A stretch of 38,134 nucleotides of DNA from Gammaproteobacteria bacterium (GTDB taxonomy: Bacteria > Pseudomonadota > Gammaproteobacteria > Enterobacterales > Kangiellaceae). Shown here piece by piece: positions 1 through 9,581 of the stretch (positions are counted from its first letter, which is position 1; the number at the start of each line of letters is the position of its first letter). A model generated the notes under the pieces. It did no database searches and was not told where the DNA came from. It saw only the letters and a program-made list of their open reading frames with translations. The stretch spans positions 1-38,134 of the forward strand of contig JABXHQ010000016.1 of assembly GCA_013373545.1 (NCBI GenBank), written 5' to 3'. The position numbers and the translations under genes were made by a program.

Positions 1-980
1 CATTTGAGCTAGAGCCATACCAAAACTATGGTCATCGCTTGGTGGTTGATTTACTTGATGAAAACAATCAAGAAGAAGCCCCGAAAGCGAAAACAGTTAA
101 CGCTAGCGGCAAGCGTGACATTGTTGTGGCTATTGATGCCGGACATGGTGGCGACGATCCGGGTGCGGTCGGTGCGAAGGGTACCTTAGAAAAAAATATT
201 GCGTTGAGCGTGGCTAAACAATTAGCCAGTAAAATTGATGCCACTCCAGGTATGAAAGCCGTTTTGGTACGCAAAGGCGATTACTTTATTAACTTGCGTA
301 AACGCACGCAAATTGCGCGTCAAAATCAAGCCGATATTTTCGTTTCGATTCATGCGGATGGATTTCATGATAAACGTGCCCGAGGATCGTCGGTTTGGGT
401 CGTATCACCGAAAGGCGCGGAATCAGAAATGGGGCGTTGGTTAGAGCAACGAGAAAACGAATCGGATTTACTAGGTGGTGTCGAATCGCTCAGTAATAAA
501 GACCCTTTACTGGCAAAAGTGTTGTTAGATTTATCAACTTCGTATTCGGTATCTGCCAGTTTGGATGCCGCAACTCAGGTTCACAACCGCATGTCCAAAG
601 TTGTGCCTAAGATGCATAAAAAGCGTGTCGAACGTGCTGCATTCGTGGTACTAAAAATGCCAGATATTCCCGCGATGCTGGTGGAGCTAGCGTTTATTTC
701 CAACCCGCAAGAAGAAAAGTTGTTACGCAGTAAAGCGCATCGTGACAAACTTGCGGGAGCTATTTTTGATGGTTTGCAAACCTATTTTAAAGCGAATCCT
801 CCCGATGGAACATTGATGGCTTCACAGCGCGTTAAGCCTTCACATTACACCATAAAAAGTGGCGATACCTTATCGGATATCGCTGCTCGATTTAACCTAT
901 CGATTGCTGAACTTAAGCGTATTAATCAACTAAAATCCGATAGTATTAAAGTGGGACAGCGCCTGAAACTTGCGCGTTAA
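1..980 (+). CDS. amiB: N-acetylmuramoyl-L-alanine amidase AmiB-like (5' partial)
   Basis: Periplasmic zinc amidase that cleaves septal peptidoglycan between MurNAc and the stem peptide during daughter-cell separation. The gene runs in from before the window: the frame is open from base 3 and the first residues (FELEPYQNYGHR then LVVDLLD) look like the end of an AMIN septum-targeting domain. The Amidase_3 domain follows, with zinc ligands visible in DAGHGGDDPGA (His), the Glu of TLEKNIAL and SIHADGF (His), and the catalytic Glu in MLVELAFISNPQEE. The stretch between SIHADGF and the last motif is long, as in AmiA/B/C enzymes with an autoinhibitory helix released by EnvC/NlpD activators. One LysM module (HYTIKSGDTLSDIAARF onward) ends the protein. 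mutL starts two bases downstream, the order seen next to amiB in E. coli, which favours AmiB over AmiC. Confidence 0.95.
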   Translation, partial: FELEPYQNYGHRLVVDLLDENNQEEAPKAKTVNASGKRDIVVAIDAGHGGDDPGAVGAKGTLEKNIALSVAKQLASKIDATPGMKAVLVRKGDYFINLRKRTQIARQNQADIFVSIHADGFHDKRARGSSVWVVSPKGAESEMGRWLEQRENESDLLGGVESLSNKDPLLAKVLLDLSTSYSVSASLDAATQVHNRMSKVVPKMHKKRVERAAFVVLKMPDIPAMLVELAFISNPQEEKLLRSKAHRDKLAGAIFDGLQTYFKANPPDGTLMASQRVKPSHYTIKSGDTLSDIAARFNLSIAELKRINQLKSDSIKVGQRLKLAR

Positions 981-982
981 TT

Positions 983-2755
983 ATGGAAACCATCACTGCT
1001 TCTCCGCGTATTCACCAGCTCGATAATCAACTCGCCAACCAAATTGCCGCTGGTGAAGTGGTTGAGCGACCGGCGTCGGTGGTAAAAGAGTTATTGGAAA
1101 ACGCAATTGACGCCAAAGCTGATCGAATCGATGTTGAGATTGAACGTGGCGGTGCGCGGATGATCCGAATTATCGACAATGGCGTTGGGATCCATAAAGA
1201 TGATCTGCCGCTAGCGCTGAGTCGTCATGCCACCAGTAAAATACAATCGTTTGATGATTTATGTGCGGTCGCTAGTATGGGCTTTCGTGGCGAAGCATTA
1301 GCCAGTATCGCATCCGTGTCTCGGCTTTTACTGCGTTCGCGTCAAGCCGGAGAAAACATGGGATGGCAAGCTCAAACCCATGGGCGCGACATGATGGTGA
1401 AGCTAGCGCCTGCCGCGGCCAGCTTAGGTACATGTGTCGAAGTAGCCGATTTATTTTTTAACACTCCAGCGCGGCGTAAATTTTTACGCACGGAGAAAAC
1501 TGAGTTCGCACATATCGAAGATGTGGTGAAACGAGCGGCGTTAGCGAATCCAAGAGTGGCGGTTGTGCTAAAGCATAATGGCAAAGTAGTACGCCGTTTT
1601 CCGGCCGTGCAAGGGGACTCAGTCGAGAAGCTAAAAGCGGCCTGTGGTAGTGCATTTTGTCGCAATGCGTTGGCGTTTTCGGGATCTTTGGACCGTTTAA
1701 CCATTCATGGTTGGTTGGGGGCGCCTGACTATCATCGCAGTGAATCGGATACGCAATTTATTTTTATTAATCAGCGGCCAGTTAAAGATCGGCTATTGAG
1801 TCATGCCATTCGACAAAGTTATGCTGGTTTATTACCCACTGGGCGGTTTGCCTCTTATGTTATTTACATTGAGTGTCCGACGACGGAAGTGGATGTTAAT
1901 GTACATCCTACTAAGCACGAAGTACGGTTTCGCCAACCCCGTCAAGTGCATGATTTTTTGGTGAAGTTATTACAACAATGCCTGTTTCCAGCGCAATCGG
2001 TATTGACCGCTGTTGCGCAGCCTGCAGGTGCTGATTCCGCAGAAGCGATTGTCGACCGAGCTGGCGTGATAGCCGAGCCGTTGAGTTCATCTCAGTCGTT
2101 CGCGCGCACCGCGCCAGCGCTAAAAAATTACTCCCAAAGTCATCTTAATTCTGCTCGAACGTCTTTGCCACGGCCGCCAGCGCAACCACAACCAGCCGAC
2201 TCGCCAACGGTGGTGAACGCAGAATCATTATGGCAAGGGCGGTATCGAATACGAACAGACTCTTCGACGCTCATTATTGAAGATTTATGGCTTGGTTATG
2301 TCGACTGGCTGGTGCAGCAGTGGCAGCATCAAGCATTAGTGGCTAAGCCGCTTTTGATTCCGGTGATGGTGACGGTGGCAGAGCACGATTGGTTGGAAGA
2401 AGTGGCATTCTTTGAGTGCTTCCGGGCGCTTGGCTTTGAGCTATCGGTGGCAGGTGAGCAACAACTAATGTTGCGCAAGCTCCCGGCCGCTGCAGTGGCA
2501 CTTCCGGCATCTTGGTGGCCGATCATTTTGCAGCAACTGTGGCGTTTTGCCAAAGGCGATTTCACTCCGGAAAAGCTATTGCCAGTACTGCGTACAAGTT
2601 TGCGTGAACTGGATTTACAGCAGCCGGTTGATGCATTCTCGGAACTGCTCAATTGGCCCGAGGTTTGCCCTGAAGCCGAGACCATTCTTGCGCCTCACCG
2701 GTTTCGCTTAAGCGCCGAAATGCTGGCAAAAAAATTGGGTAGCGAGTGGCGATGA
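983..2755 (+). CDS. mutL: DNA mismatch repair protein MutL
   Basis: ATPase of the GHKL family that couples MutS mismatch recognition to strand incision and helicase loading. The N-terminal ATPase carries ELLENAIDAKA, DNGVGI and GFRGEALASI within the first 110 residues, and NVHPTKHEVRF closes the transducer domain near residue 320. A Pro/Ser/Gln-rich linker (about 350-410) leads to a C-terminal dimerisation domain. At 590 aa it is slightly shorter than E. coli MutL (615). I see no DQHAxxE metal-binding endonuclease motif in the C-terminal domain, so it should rely on a separate nuclease such as MutH. The gene starts two bases after amiB and its TGA overlaps the miaA ATG (ATGA), so the three are probably translationally coupled. 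Confidence 0.97.
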   Translation: METITASPRIHQLDNQLANQIAAGEVVERPASVVKELLENAIDAKADRIDVEIERGGARMIRIIDNGVGIHKDDLPLALSRHATSKIQSFDDLCAVASMGFRGEALASIASVSRLLLRSRQAGENMGWQAQTHGRDMMVKLAPAAASLGTCVEVADLFFNTPARRKFLRTEKTEFAHIEDVVKRAALANPRVAVVLKHNGKVVRRFPAVQGDSVEKLKAACGSAFCRNALAFSGSLDRLTIHGWLGAPDYHRSESDTQFIFINQRPVKDRLLSHAIRQSYAGLLPTGRFASYVIYIECPTTEVDVNVHPTKHEVRFRQPRQVHDFLVKLLQQCLFPAQSVLTAVAQPAGADSAEAIVDRAGVIAEPLSSSQSFARTAPALKNYSQSHLNSARTSLPRPPAQPQPADSPTVVNAESLWQGRYRIRTDSSTLIIEDLWLGYVDWLVQQWQHQALVAKPLLIPVMVTVAEHDWLEEVAFFECFRALGFELSVAGEQQLMLRKLPAAAVALPASWWPIILQQLWRFAKGDFTPEKLLPVLRTSLRELDLQQPVDAFSELLNWPEVCPEAETILAPHRFRLSAEMLAKKLGSEWR

Positions 2756-3681
2756 GCATTCCAGTTATTGCCATAATGGGACCGACTGCGTCAGGCAAAA
2801 CGTCCTTATCGATTGAGGTAGCACAAGCGCTTAATGGCGAAATTATTAGTGTGGATTCAGCACTTATTTATCGCTCGATGGACATAGGTACCGCTAAGCC
2901 TTCGTTGGCCGAACAACAAGGGATCGTCCATCACCTAATGGATATTGTGGATCCGGCTGCGACATATTCAGTGGCCGACTTTCGGCAGGATGCGTTGTCC
3001 ACCATCGCGGCGATTCAAGCTCGAGATCGGGTGCCGATTTTGGCCGGTGGAACCATGCTTTACTTTAAGGCTTTGTTTTCTGGTTTGGCGGATTTGCCTG
3101 CCACTAATGCTACGGTTCGCGAGCAAGTTAGCTCGCGCATAGCGGAGCACGGTATTGCAGCGTTGCATGAATACTTAGCGTCTTTCGATCCCGAGACCGC
3201 TCTGCGACTGGCGCCGGGTGACACGCAGCGTATTTCACGCGCGGTTGAAGTTTATTTAATGTCTGGCAAGCCGCTGTCACAGTTTCATGCTGAGCAGCAG
3301 CAGTATCAGTTTCCCTGGCCGTTAGTCGAAGTGGCCATTGCACCGAATCAGCGAGCTGTATTACATGAGCGTATTGAGCAACGTTTTGATGCAATGTTAG
3401 CCGCAGGATTTGAGCAAGAAGTGCGGGCATTGTTTGAGCGCGGTGATTTGACGTTAGAGCACCCTTCGATGCGCTGTGTTGGCTATCGCCAAATGTGGCA
3501 GTTTTTTACCGGAGAGCTGAGCTTAGACGAAGCACGCTACCGCTCGATAGTGGCAACCCGGCAATTAGCCAAGCGACAGTTTACTTGGTTGCGCAGTTGG
3601 CCAACATTATTTTGGTTGGACTCTTTAGCGCCAAATAATTCACAAAAGCTGTTGAAATATTTAGGTAATATCTCCATATAG
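2752..3681 (+). CDS. miaA: tRNA dimethylallyltransferase MiaA
   Basis: Transfers a dimethylallyl group to N6 of A37 in tRNAs reading UNN codons, the first step towards ms2i6A. The P-loop GPTASGKT is at residues 8-15, followed by SVDSALIYRSMDIGTAKPS (catalytic Asp and substrate contacts), GGTMLYFKAL and QRISRAVEVY, all family signatures. Length is 309 aa, typical of the family. The frame is open six bases further upstream to a GTG, but the ATG at 2752 is preferred because it overlaps the mutL stop as ATGA and gives the usual short N-terminus before the P-loop. About 200 bases without a gene separate it from hfq. Confidence 0.97.
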   Translation: MSIPVIAIMGPTASGKTSLSIEVAQALNGEIISVDSALIYRSMDIGTAKPSLAEQQGIVHHLMDIVDPAATYSVADFRQDALSTIAAIQARDRVPILAGGTMLYFKALFSGLADLPATNATVREQVSSRIAEHGIAALHEYLASFDPETALRLAPGDTQRISRAVEVYLMSGKPLSQFHAEQQQYQFPWPLVEVAIAPNQRAVLHERIEQRFDAMLAAGFEQEVRALFERGDLTLEHPSMRCVGYRQMWQFFTGELSLDEARYRSIVATRQLAKRQFTWLRSWPTLFWLDSLAPNNSQKLLKYLGNISI

Positions 3682-3878
3682 CAGTTTCATAAAGGCATGC
3701 TACACTATAGTGAAAGTGGCCACGGTTGCTTTAATTTGCCCTTGGCAATAAATGGTAAGTGATTACTTGCTGTAAAGGGTTGTATTTAAGCCAAGTTTTT
3801 TTGGGTATTAATAGTCTGCAAGAGCTCCCGATAATAATAAACGGGAAACAAAACAATAACAGTATAAGGAGAGTCATC

Positions 3879-4139
3879 ATGCCAAAAGGGCAATCTTTAC
3901 AAGACCCTTTCTTGAATGCTTTGCGCCGCGAGCGCGTGCCAGTGGCGATTTATTTAGTCAACGGCATCAAATTACAAGGACAGGTAGAGTCGTTTGATCA
4001 GTTCGTTGTTTTACTTAAAAACACCGTGAGTCAAATGGTATATAAGCATGCCATTTCAACCATCGTGCCAGCGCGCAATGTTCGCTTACCGCACACCGGT
4101 GAAAACGGCGGCAACGGTGACGACGAGCACAACGCGTAA
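3879..4139 (+). CDS. hfq: RNA chaperone Hfq
   Basis: Hexameric Sm-like RNA chaperone that pairs small RNAs with mRNAs. The 86-residue protein has the Sm1 core ([20 protein letters not shown]), the proximal-face segment [15 protein letters not shown] and the [10 protein letters not shown] Sm2 motif, whose Lys-His contacts U-rich RNA 3' ends. The C-terminal tail is short and Gly/Asn/Asp-rich ([13 protein letters not shown]), unlike the longer E. coli tail. The start is the ATG at 3879, preceded by a good ribosome binding site (AAGGAGAG), although the frame stays open upstream. The 3682-3878 leader is AT-rich and could carry a promoter (a TACACTAT-like -10 near 3700), but I cannot fix a -35. A hairpin follows the stop codon. 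Confidence 0.98.
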   Translation: MPKGQSLQDPFLNALRRERVPVAIYLVNGIKLQGQVESFDQFVVLLKNTVSQMVYKHAISTIVPARNVRLPHTGENGGNGDDEHNA

Positions 4140-4161
4140 TTGACTCACTAAAAGCCAAATA

Positions 4162-4192
4162 AACCAAGACAGCGATAGTAGTTGTCTTGGTT
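4162..4192 (+). terminator. Hairpin between hfq and hflX
   Basis: A perfect 10-bp inverted repeat (AACCAAGACA / TGTCTTGGTT) with an 11-base loop lies 22 bases after the hfq stop. It is not followed by a T-run, so it is more likely a leaky terminator or an mRNA-stabilising or processing structure between hfq and hflX than a full Rho-independent terminator. Confidence 0.4.
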
Positions 4193-4243
4193 GGTATTAC
4201 CTCATATCCTTCTCATATTTATCAAATAGGTAAAGACCCTTAA

Positions 4244-5542
4244 GTGTTTGAACGTTATCAAGGCGGCGAGCGAGCCGTGCTCGTCCATGTTGACTTTCCC
4301 GACCAGACTAACCAAGAAGATTTGACCGAATTTGTTGATCTTACGACCTCTGCCGGTCTCGAGGTACTTGGAATCGTCACCACCAGCCGCTCGGCACCCC
4401 AGTCGAAATATTTCGTTGGTAGCGGAAAAATTGAAGAAATCGCTGAGTTAGTGGCTGCGGAGCAAGCTGATGTGGTGCTGTTTAACCACAGTTTGTCACC
4501 GTCGCAAGAGCGTAACATTGAATATTTGACTAAGTGTCGTGTGGTAGACCGTACCGGATTAATTCTTGATATTTTTGCGCAACGAGCGCAAACCCATGAA
4601 GGTAAATTACAAGTAGAGCTAGCGCAGTTACAGCATATATCTACCCGTCTAGTGCGCGGATGGACTCATTTGGAGCGTCAAAAGGGTGGTATAGGTCTAC
4701 GTGGACCGGGTGAGACCCAGCTTGAAACCGACCGGCGATTACTGCGTGAGCGGATTAAAACCATTCGTAAACGGCTAGAAAAAGTCGAACGGCAACGCGA
4801 ACAAGGACGCCGCTCGCGTAAGCGTGCGAATGTGCCGACCGTCTCTTTAGTGGGATACACCAATGCTGGGAAATCCACGTTATTTAATCGCTTAACCGAA
4901 AGTCATGTATTGGCGGCCGATCAGCTATTTGCGACTCTGGATCCGACCCATCGGCGTATAAACGTGAACCAACAGCAAAGCGTTATCTTGGCCGACACCG
5001 TTGGGTTTATCCGTCACCTACCCCATGATTTGGTAGCGGCGTTTAAAGCAACCCTACAGGAAAGTCGTGAAGCCGATATTTTGTTACATGTTATCGATGC
5101 AGCGGATGAGCGCAGAGATGATAATAAACACCAGGTTTACTTAGTCCTCGATGAAATCGGGGCTAACGACAGTCCGGTCATAGAAGTGTACAATAAGTCG
5201 GATAAAGTAGAAGGCCTAACGCCAAGAGTCGAGCAAGATCCTGACAGCGGCGGCTACCGAGTTTATTGCTCGGCGGTAAGCGGAGCTGGAATCGACGGCT
5301 TATTAACCGCCATTGCCAAGCTATTGGACGCCGAGTGGCGCGAAGAAACGTTGCAACTAGCCGCGACGGAAATGGCACTACGCGGGCAACTTTATGACTT
5401 GAAATGTGTGCAAAGCGAACATATTACAGAGCAAGGTGAATTCATTTTAGTCGTCAGACTAACTTTGGCGGACTGGAAGCGACTTGAACGCAAAAATGGG
5501 ATAGATTTAGAGCAACGCAAAATCTCTAACGAATTAAATTAA
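4244..5542 (+). CDS. hflX: Ribosome-associated GTPase HflX
   Basis: Obg/HflX-class GTPase that binds the 50S subunit and splits stalled or heat-damaged ribosomes. The N-terminal HflX domain (about 1-190) includes GLILDIFAQRAQTHEGKLQVELAQ and the RGPGETQLETDRR motif. A helical linker leads to the G domain, with G1 GYTNAGKST near residue 205, G2 region FATLDPTHRR, G3 DTVGFI and G4 NKSD. A C-terminal extension follows. It is 432 aa, close to E. coli HflX (426). The start is GTG (4244) with only a weak upstream purine stretch. The gene sits between hfq and hflKC as in enterobacteria, in the hflA locus. Confidence 0.96.
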   Translation: MFERYQGGERAVLVHVDFPDQTNQEDLTEFVDLTTSAGLEVLGIVTTSRSAPQSKYFVGSGKIEEIAELVAAEQADVVLFNHSLSPSQERNIEYLTKCRVVDRTGLILDIFAQRAQTHEGKLQVELAQLQHISTRLVRGWTHLERQKGGIGLRGPGETQLETDRRLLRERIKTIRKRLEKVERQREQGRRSRKRANVPTVSLVGYTNAGKSTLFNRLTESHVLAADQLFATLDPTHRRINVNQQQSVILADTVGFIRHLPHDLVAAFKATLQESREADILLHVIDAADERRDDNKHQVYLVLDEIGANDSPVIEVYNKSDKVEGLTPRVEQDPDSGGYRVYCSAVSGAGIDGLLTAIAKLLDAEWREETLQLAATEMALRGQLYDLKCVQSEHITEQGEFILVVRLTLADWKRLERKNGIDLEQRKISNELN

Positions 5543-5563
5543 CAGCAAACACTGGAGAACACT

Positions 5564-6595
5564 ATGACCTGGAACTCACCGGGCGGGAATGATAAAGACC
5601 CTTGGGGCAATCGAAACAAACAAAGCGGTCCTCCGGACTTAGACGAAGCAATAAAAAACTTGTGGAATAAAGTCTCCGGCGGTGGCGGTAACAAAGGTAA
5701 CCGAAACTCAAACGCGAGTGCAGCGCCATTTTTCGTTATTGTTGCCGTTGTTGCTTTTGTGGCTTGGTTTGTTGCCGGTCTAAATACGGTCAACGAGCAA
5801 GAGCGCGGTGTGGTACTGACTTTTGGCGAGTTCCAAGAAATTGTTGGTCCTGGTATTAACTGGGTACCGGCTGGTATTTCTACGCTCGAAAAAGTTAATG
5901 TTAATAAACTCGTTGAGAAACGAGTTGCCGGCGTAATGCTGACCAAAGATTTGAACATTATTGATGTGGAGATTGGTATTCAGTATCGCGTCGATGATCC
6001 GCAGCAGTATTTGTTTAATCTATCAAGCCCTGACTTTACTTTGCAGCAAGCCGCCGAAAGTGCTTTGCGCCAAGTAGTGGGTGATAGTCAAGTAGATGCG
6101 CTGTTGACGACCGAGAAAGAACGCATTCGTAATGAGTTATCGGTTGAGTTAGTGCGGATTCTGGATACCTACCAAGCAGGGCTGAAAATTGAGCAAGTAA
6201 CGTTAGAAAAAGCAGCTCCACCGCGTGCGCTTAATGACGCCTTTGAAGACGTAAACCGGGCCGAACAAGATGCCAAGCGTGAAGTGCAAAACGCCGAAGC
6301 GTATCGCAATGAAGCGTTACCGAAAGCAACCGCGAATGCGGAACAGTTACGTCAGCAAGCCGATGCTTACCGCGCTCGAGTAGTCGCTCAAGCCAATGGT
6401 GAAGTGGCTCGCTTTGCGCAATTGTTGCCTCAATATGAAGCGGCGCCAAAGGTAACCCGCGATCGTTTATATATTGAAACCATCGAGCAAATTTTATCTA
6501 ACTCTACCAAAGTGATGGTGGACGTTGATGGTGGTAATAATATGATGTACCTACCGCTTGATCAGTTGATGAAAAAGAATAAGGAGCAAAAATAA
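5564..6595 (+). CDS. hflK: FtsH-modulating membrane protein HflK
   Basis: SPFH/prohibitin-family protein that, with HflC, forms the large periplasm-facing cage around the FtsH protease and modulates degradation of membrane proteins and regulators. The N-terminal cytoplasmic segment is Gly/Asn/Lys-rich (about 1-45), one transmembrane helix follows (about 50-70, FFVIVAVVAFVAWFVAG), then the SPFH domain beginning VNEQERGVVLTFGEF, and a long Ala/Glu/Arg-rich helix (about 215-290). Length is 343 aa, shorter than E. coli HflK (419). The ATG at 5564 has a GGAGAA ribosome binding site. The stop codon shares one base with the hflC start (TAATG), indicating coupled translation of the two partners. Confidence 0.96.
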   Translation: MTWNSPGGNDKDPWGNRNKQSGPPDLDEAIKNLWNKVSGGGGNKGNRNSNASAAPFFVIVAVVAFVAWFVAGLNTVNEQERGVVLTFGEFQEIVGPGINWVPAGISTLEKVNVNKLVEKRVAGVMLTKDLNIIDVEIGIQYRVDDPQQYLFNLSSPDFTLQQAAESALRQVVGDSQVDALLTTEKERIRNELSVELVRILDTYQAGLKIEQVTLEKAAPPRALNDAFEDVNRAEQDAKREVQNAEAYRNEALPKATANAEQLRQQADAYRARVVAQANGEVARFAQLLPQYEAAPKVTRDRLYIETIEQILSNSTKVMVDVDGGNNMMYLPLDQLMKKNKEQK

Positions 6596-7482
6596 TGCAA
6601 TTTAAAAGTATGGTTGCTGCTATTCTCACAGTCGTCGTAGTACTTTTGGGTCTTAATTCGGTTTTTATTATTAACGAAGCCGAGCGCGCATTGAAATTAC
6701 GTTTTGGTAAAGTCGAGCGTGACGCGGATAATCTTCCGGTTGTTTTTGAGCCTGGTCTGCACTTTAAATTACCATTGTTTGAAAGCGTTATTCGTTTGGA
6801 TGCACGAGTGCAAACAATGGATCCTAAGCCCGATGTATTCACCACTTCAAATAAACAGTTCTTAGACGTCGATACCTATGTGCAGTGGCGAGTAAAAGAC
6901 TTTTCACAATTTTACTTGCGTACCAATGGTCAATTTCGTCAAGCGGAAAACTTATTAGAGCGTTTAGTTGATAATGGTTTACGTGATCAGTTTGGTCAGC
7001 GTACTTTGCAAGAGTCGATCTCTGAGCAACGTGAGGACTTGATGGATCAGATTCGTGTAGATGTTAATCAGCGTGTGCCAGAGTACGGTATTGAAGTGGT
7101 TGACATCCGCGTTAAAAAGGTTAACTACACGGCTGATGTTGTTGGTCGCGTTTACGACCAAATTAAATCGGAACGACAAGCAACCGCTATTGATATCCGT
7201 TCTCAAGGCCAAAAAGAAGGAAACATCTTAAAAGCCAAAACCGATGCGGATGTTCAACGTATTATTGCGGAAGCTGACGAGTACGCACGTACCACTCGTG
7301 GTAATGCGGATGCTGAAGTCGCGAAGATTTATGCTGAAACCTATAACAAAAACCCTGAGTTTTACGCGTTCTTGCGAAGCTTAGATGCCTACAAAGCATC
7401 TTTTAACAGTAAGGATGACGTGCTAGTGATTAAACCCGATAGTGAATTCTTTAAGTATTTAAAGGATGCTAACGGTAAGTAA
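6595..7482 (+). CDS. hflC: FtsH-modulating membrane protein HflC
   Basis: Partner of HflK in the FtsH-HflKC complex. An N-terminal transmembrane anchor (about 6-24) is followed by the SPFH domain starting FIINEAERALKLRFGK, then a charged helix with ERQATAIDIRSQGQKEG and NADAEVAKIYAETY, both typical of HflC. The C-terminus (YKASFNSKDDVLVIKPDSEF) matches the usual end of the family. Length is 295 aa, slightly shorter than E. coli HflC (334). Its ATG overlaps the hflK stop. A strong Rho-independent terminator lies 16 bases after the stop, closing the amiB-hflC run. Confidence 0.96.
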   Translation: MQFKSMVAAILTVVVVLLGLNSVFIINEAERALKLRFGKVERDADNLPVVFEPGLHFKLPLFESVIRLDARVQTMDPKPDVFTTSNKQFLDVDTYVQWRVKDFSQFYLRTNGQFRQAENLLERLVDNGLRDQFGQRTLQESISEQREDLMDQIRVDVNQRVPEYGIEVVDIRVKKVNYTADVVGRVYDQIKSERQATAIDIRSQGQKEGNILKAKTDADVQRIIAEADEYARTTRGNADAEVAKIYAETYNKNPEFYAFLRSLDAYKASFNSKDDVLVIKPDSEFFKYLKDANGK

Positions 7483-7498
7483 TCCGCTTAGGAATCAG

Positions 7499-7527
7499 AA
7501 AAGCCCGGTGTTTAGCCGGGTTTTTTT
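7499..7527 (+). terminator. Rho-independent terminator after hflC
   Basis: The stem AAGCCCGG / CCGGGTTT (one G-T wobble, arms extended by further A-T pairs) with a 7-base loop is followed by a run of seven T. It ends the hfl transcript. Confidence 0.9.
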
Positions 7528-7669
7528 ATGCTTGTAGAAATGCAATTACTCGAGCTTGTGGCGGCACGGAACTCTTCAGTTGTATAGCCGCAGTCGTGGT
7601 CTAAGTGCAGCTGGCGCCTTATGCATAAATTCATGTGGATAAAAGATCACTGTTATTCGCTCCTAGACG

Positions 7670-7698
7670 TTGTCCCGAGCGGGCAGAAGGGGTAAAAT
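7670..7698 (+). promoter_or_regulatory. Candidate sigma70 promoter of purA
   Basis: TTGTCC (4 of 6 to the -35 consensus), a 17-base spacer and TAAAAT (5 of 6 to the -10), located 72 bases upstream of the purA start and downstream of the hflC terminator. Spacing is ideal, and purA needs its own promoter here. No PurR-type box was recognised. Confidence 0.55.
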
Positions 7699-7716
7699 TC
7701 GCGGTTTGGTTTTCAG

Positions 7717-7737
7717 CTTCTAGCGCTGTGCTAGAAG
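7717..7737 (+). repeat. Inverted repeat in the purA leader
   Basis: A perfect 8-bp inverted repeat (CTTCTAGC / GCTAGAAG) with a 5-base loop lies between the candidate promoter and the purA start codon, so it would form a hairpin in the 5' UTR. It has no T-run. It could be an operator or an mRNA structure; the sequence does not resemble the PurR box. Confidence 0.5.
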
Positions 7738-7767
7738 TCGGCTTACAAAATGGGCTTAAGATACTGA

Positions 7768-9069
<1,302 letters not shown>

Positions 9070-9087
9070 GCGATTATTTACTCGATC

Positions 9088-9113
9088 AAAAAAGGGCCTT
9101 ATGGGCCCTTTTT
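9088..9113 (+). terminator. Rho-independent terminator after purA, probably bidirectional
   Basis: GGGCC / GGCCC stem with a TTATG loop, flanked by six A before and five T after, which extend the stem. The reverse strand also ends in a T-run, so it could also stop minus-strand transcription of the gene at 9196-9504. Confidence 0.9.
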
Positions 9114-9195
9114 GGTTTCAGTACTTAAAAACTCATCGTATTGCAGCGGACAATTGGATCCCGATTAGTCCTAGCTTCCCTAAGCCGCACAAGGT

Positions 9196-9504
9196 TTATT
9201 GCGAGCGTTTAAACTTTTCGTTCAGTCGTTTTTCAAGATAGTTATATTGCGAAGGCTCATCCTGTTTTGCCTTCGATTTTTGTTGCGCGATGGCTGACAA
9301 AAATTCTTCCATTGAACCTTCTTCTACAGAGTACGCGAGATGACGGTGTACAAACATAACCTGTTCCTTACAGTTATTACCGATGTTCTTTAAGTGTAGA
9401 GAGTGGTTAAAGATTGCGCTATCGCAAAAATCAATATTTGCCGTGAGAGATTGACCATGCTGAGGACCGATTATGAATATTTTTCGGGCCAACTTTGACA
9501 GCAC
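9196..9504 (-). CDS. Hypothetical protein (possibly a 5'-truncated remnant)
   Basis: A 102-residue reading frame with no family I recognise. It reads like real coding sequence: mixed hydrophobic and charged residues, two Cys (NIDFCDS, NNCKEQ) and a Lys/Gln/Glu-rich C-terminal third (QQKSKAKQDEPSQ, EKRLNEKFKRSQ). The only upstream start candidate is GTG at 9504, which lies inside a perfect hairpin and has no clear ribosome binding site; a TTG lies four codons further in. The frame is open only six codons beyond the GTG before a stop. The odd 5' end suggests either a truncated gene or a wrong start. It faces the purA terminator, which could serve both genes. Confidence 0.5.
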   Translation of the reverse strand: MLSKLARKIFIIGPQHGQSLTANIDFCDSAIFNHSLHLKNIGNNCKEQVMFVHRHLAYSVEEGSMEEFLSAIAQQKSKAKQDEPSQYNYLEKRLNEKFKRSQ

Positions 9505-9524
9505 ACTGGGTGCTGTCAGTTTTT
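9496..9524 (+). terminator. Strong hairpin with T-tract, no clear plus-strand gene
   Basis: A perfect 9-bp stem (TGACAGCAC / GTGCTGTCA) with loop ACTGG, then GTTTTT on the plus strand. It has the form of a plus-strand intrinsic terminator, yet purA already ends at its own terminator 380 bases earlier. It may end an unannotated RNA from 9114-9495 or act as a back-up terminator before the convergent genes. Confidence 0.6.
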
Positions 9525-9581
9525 AATTCGCTTCAATTCTTAATCCGCTAACTTTTTATAGCTTTTAATTAAAGCTTGGTG

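Noticed and set aside
9560-9576. AGCTTT/AAAGCT inverted repeat after the thioesterase gene
   Set aside because: Short, nearly all A-T and without a T-run on the relevant strand; likely chance.
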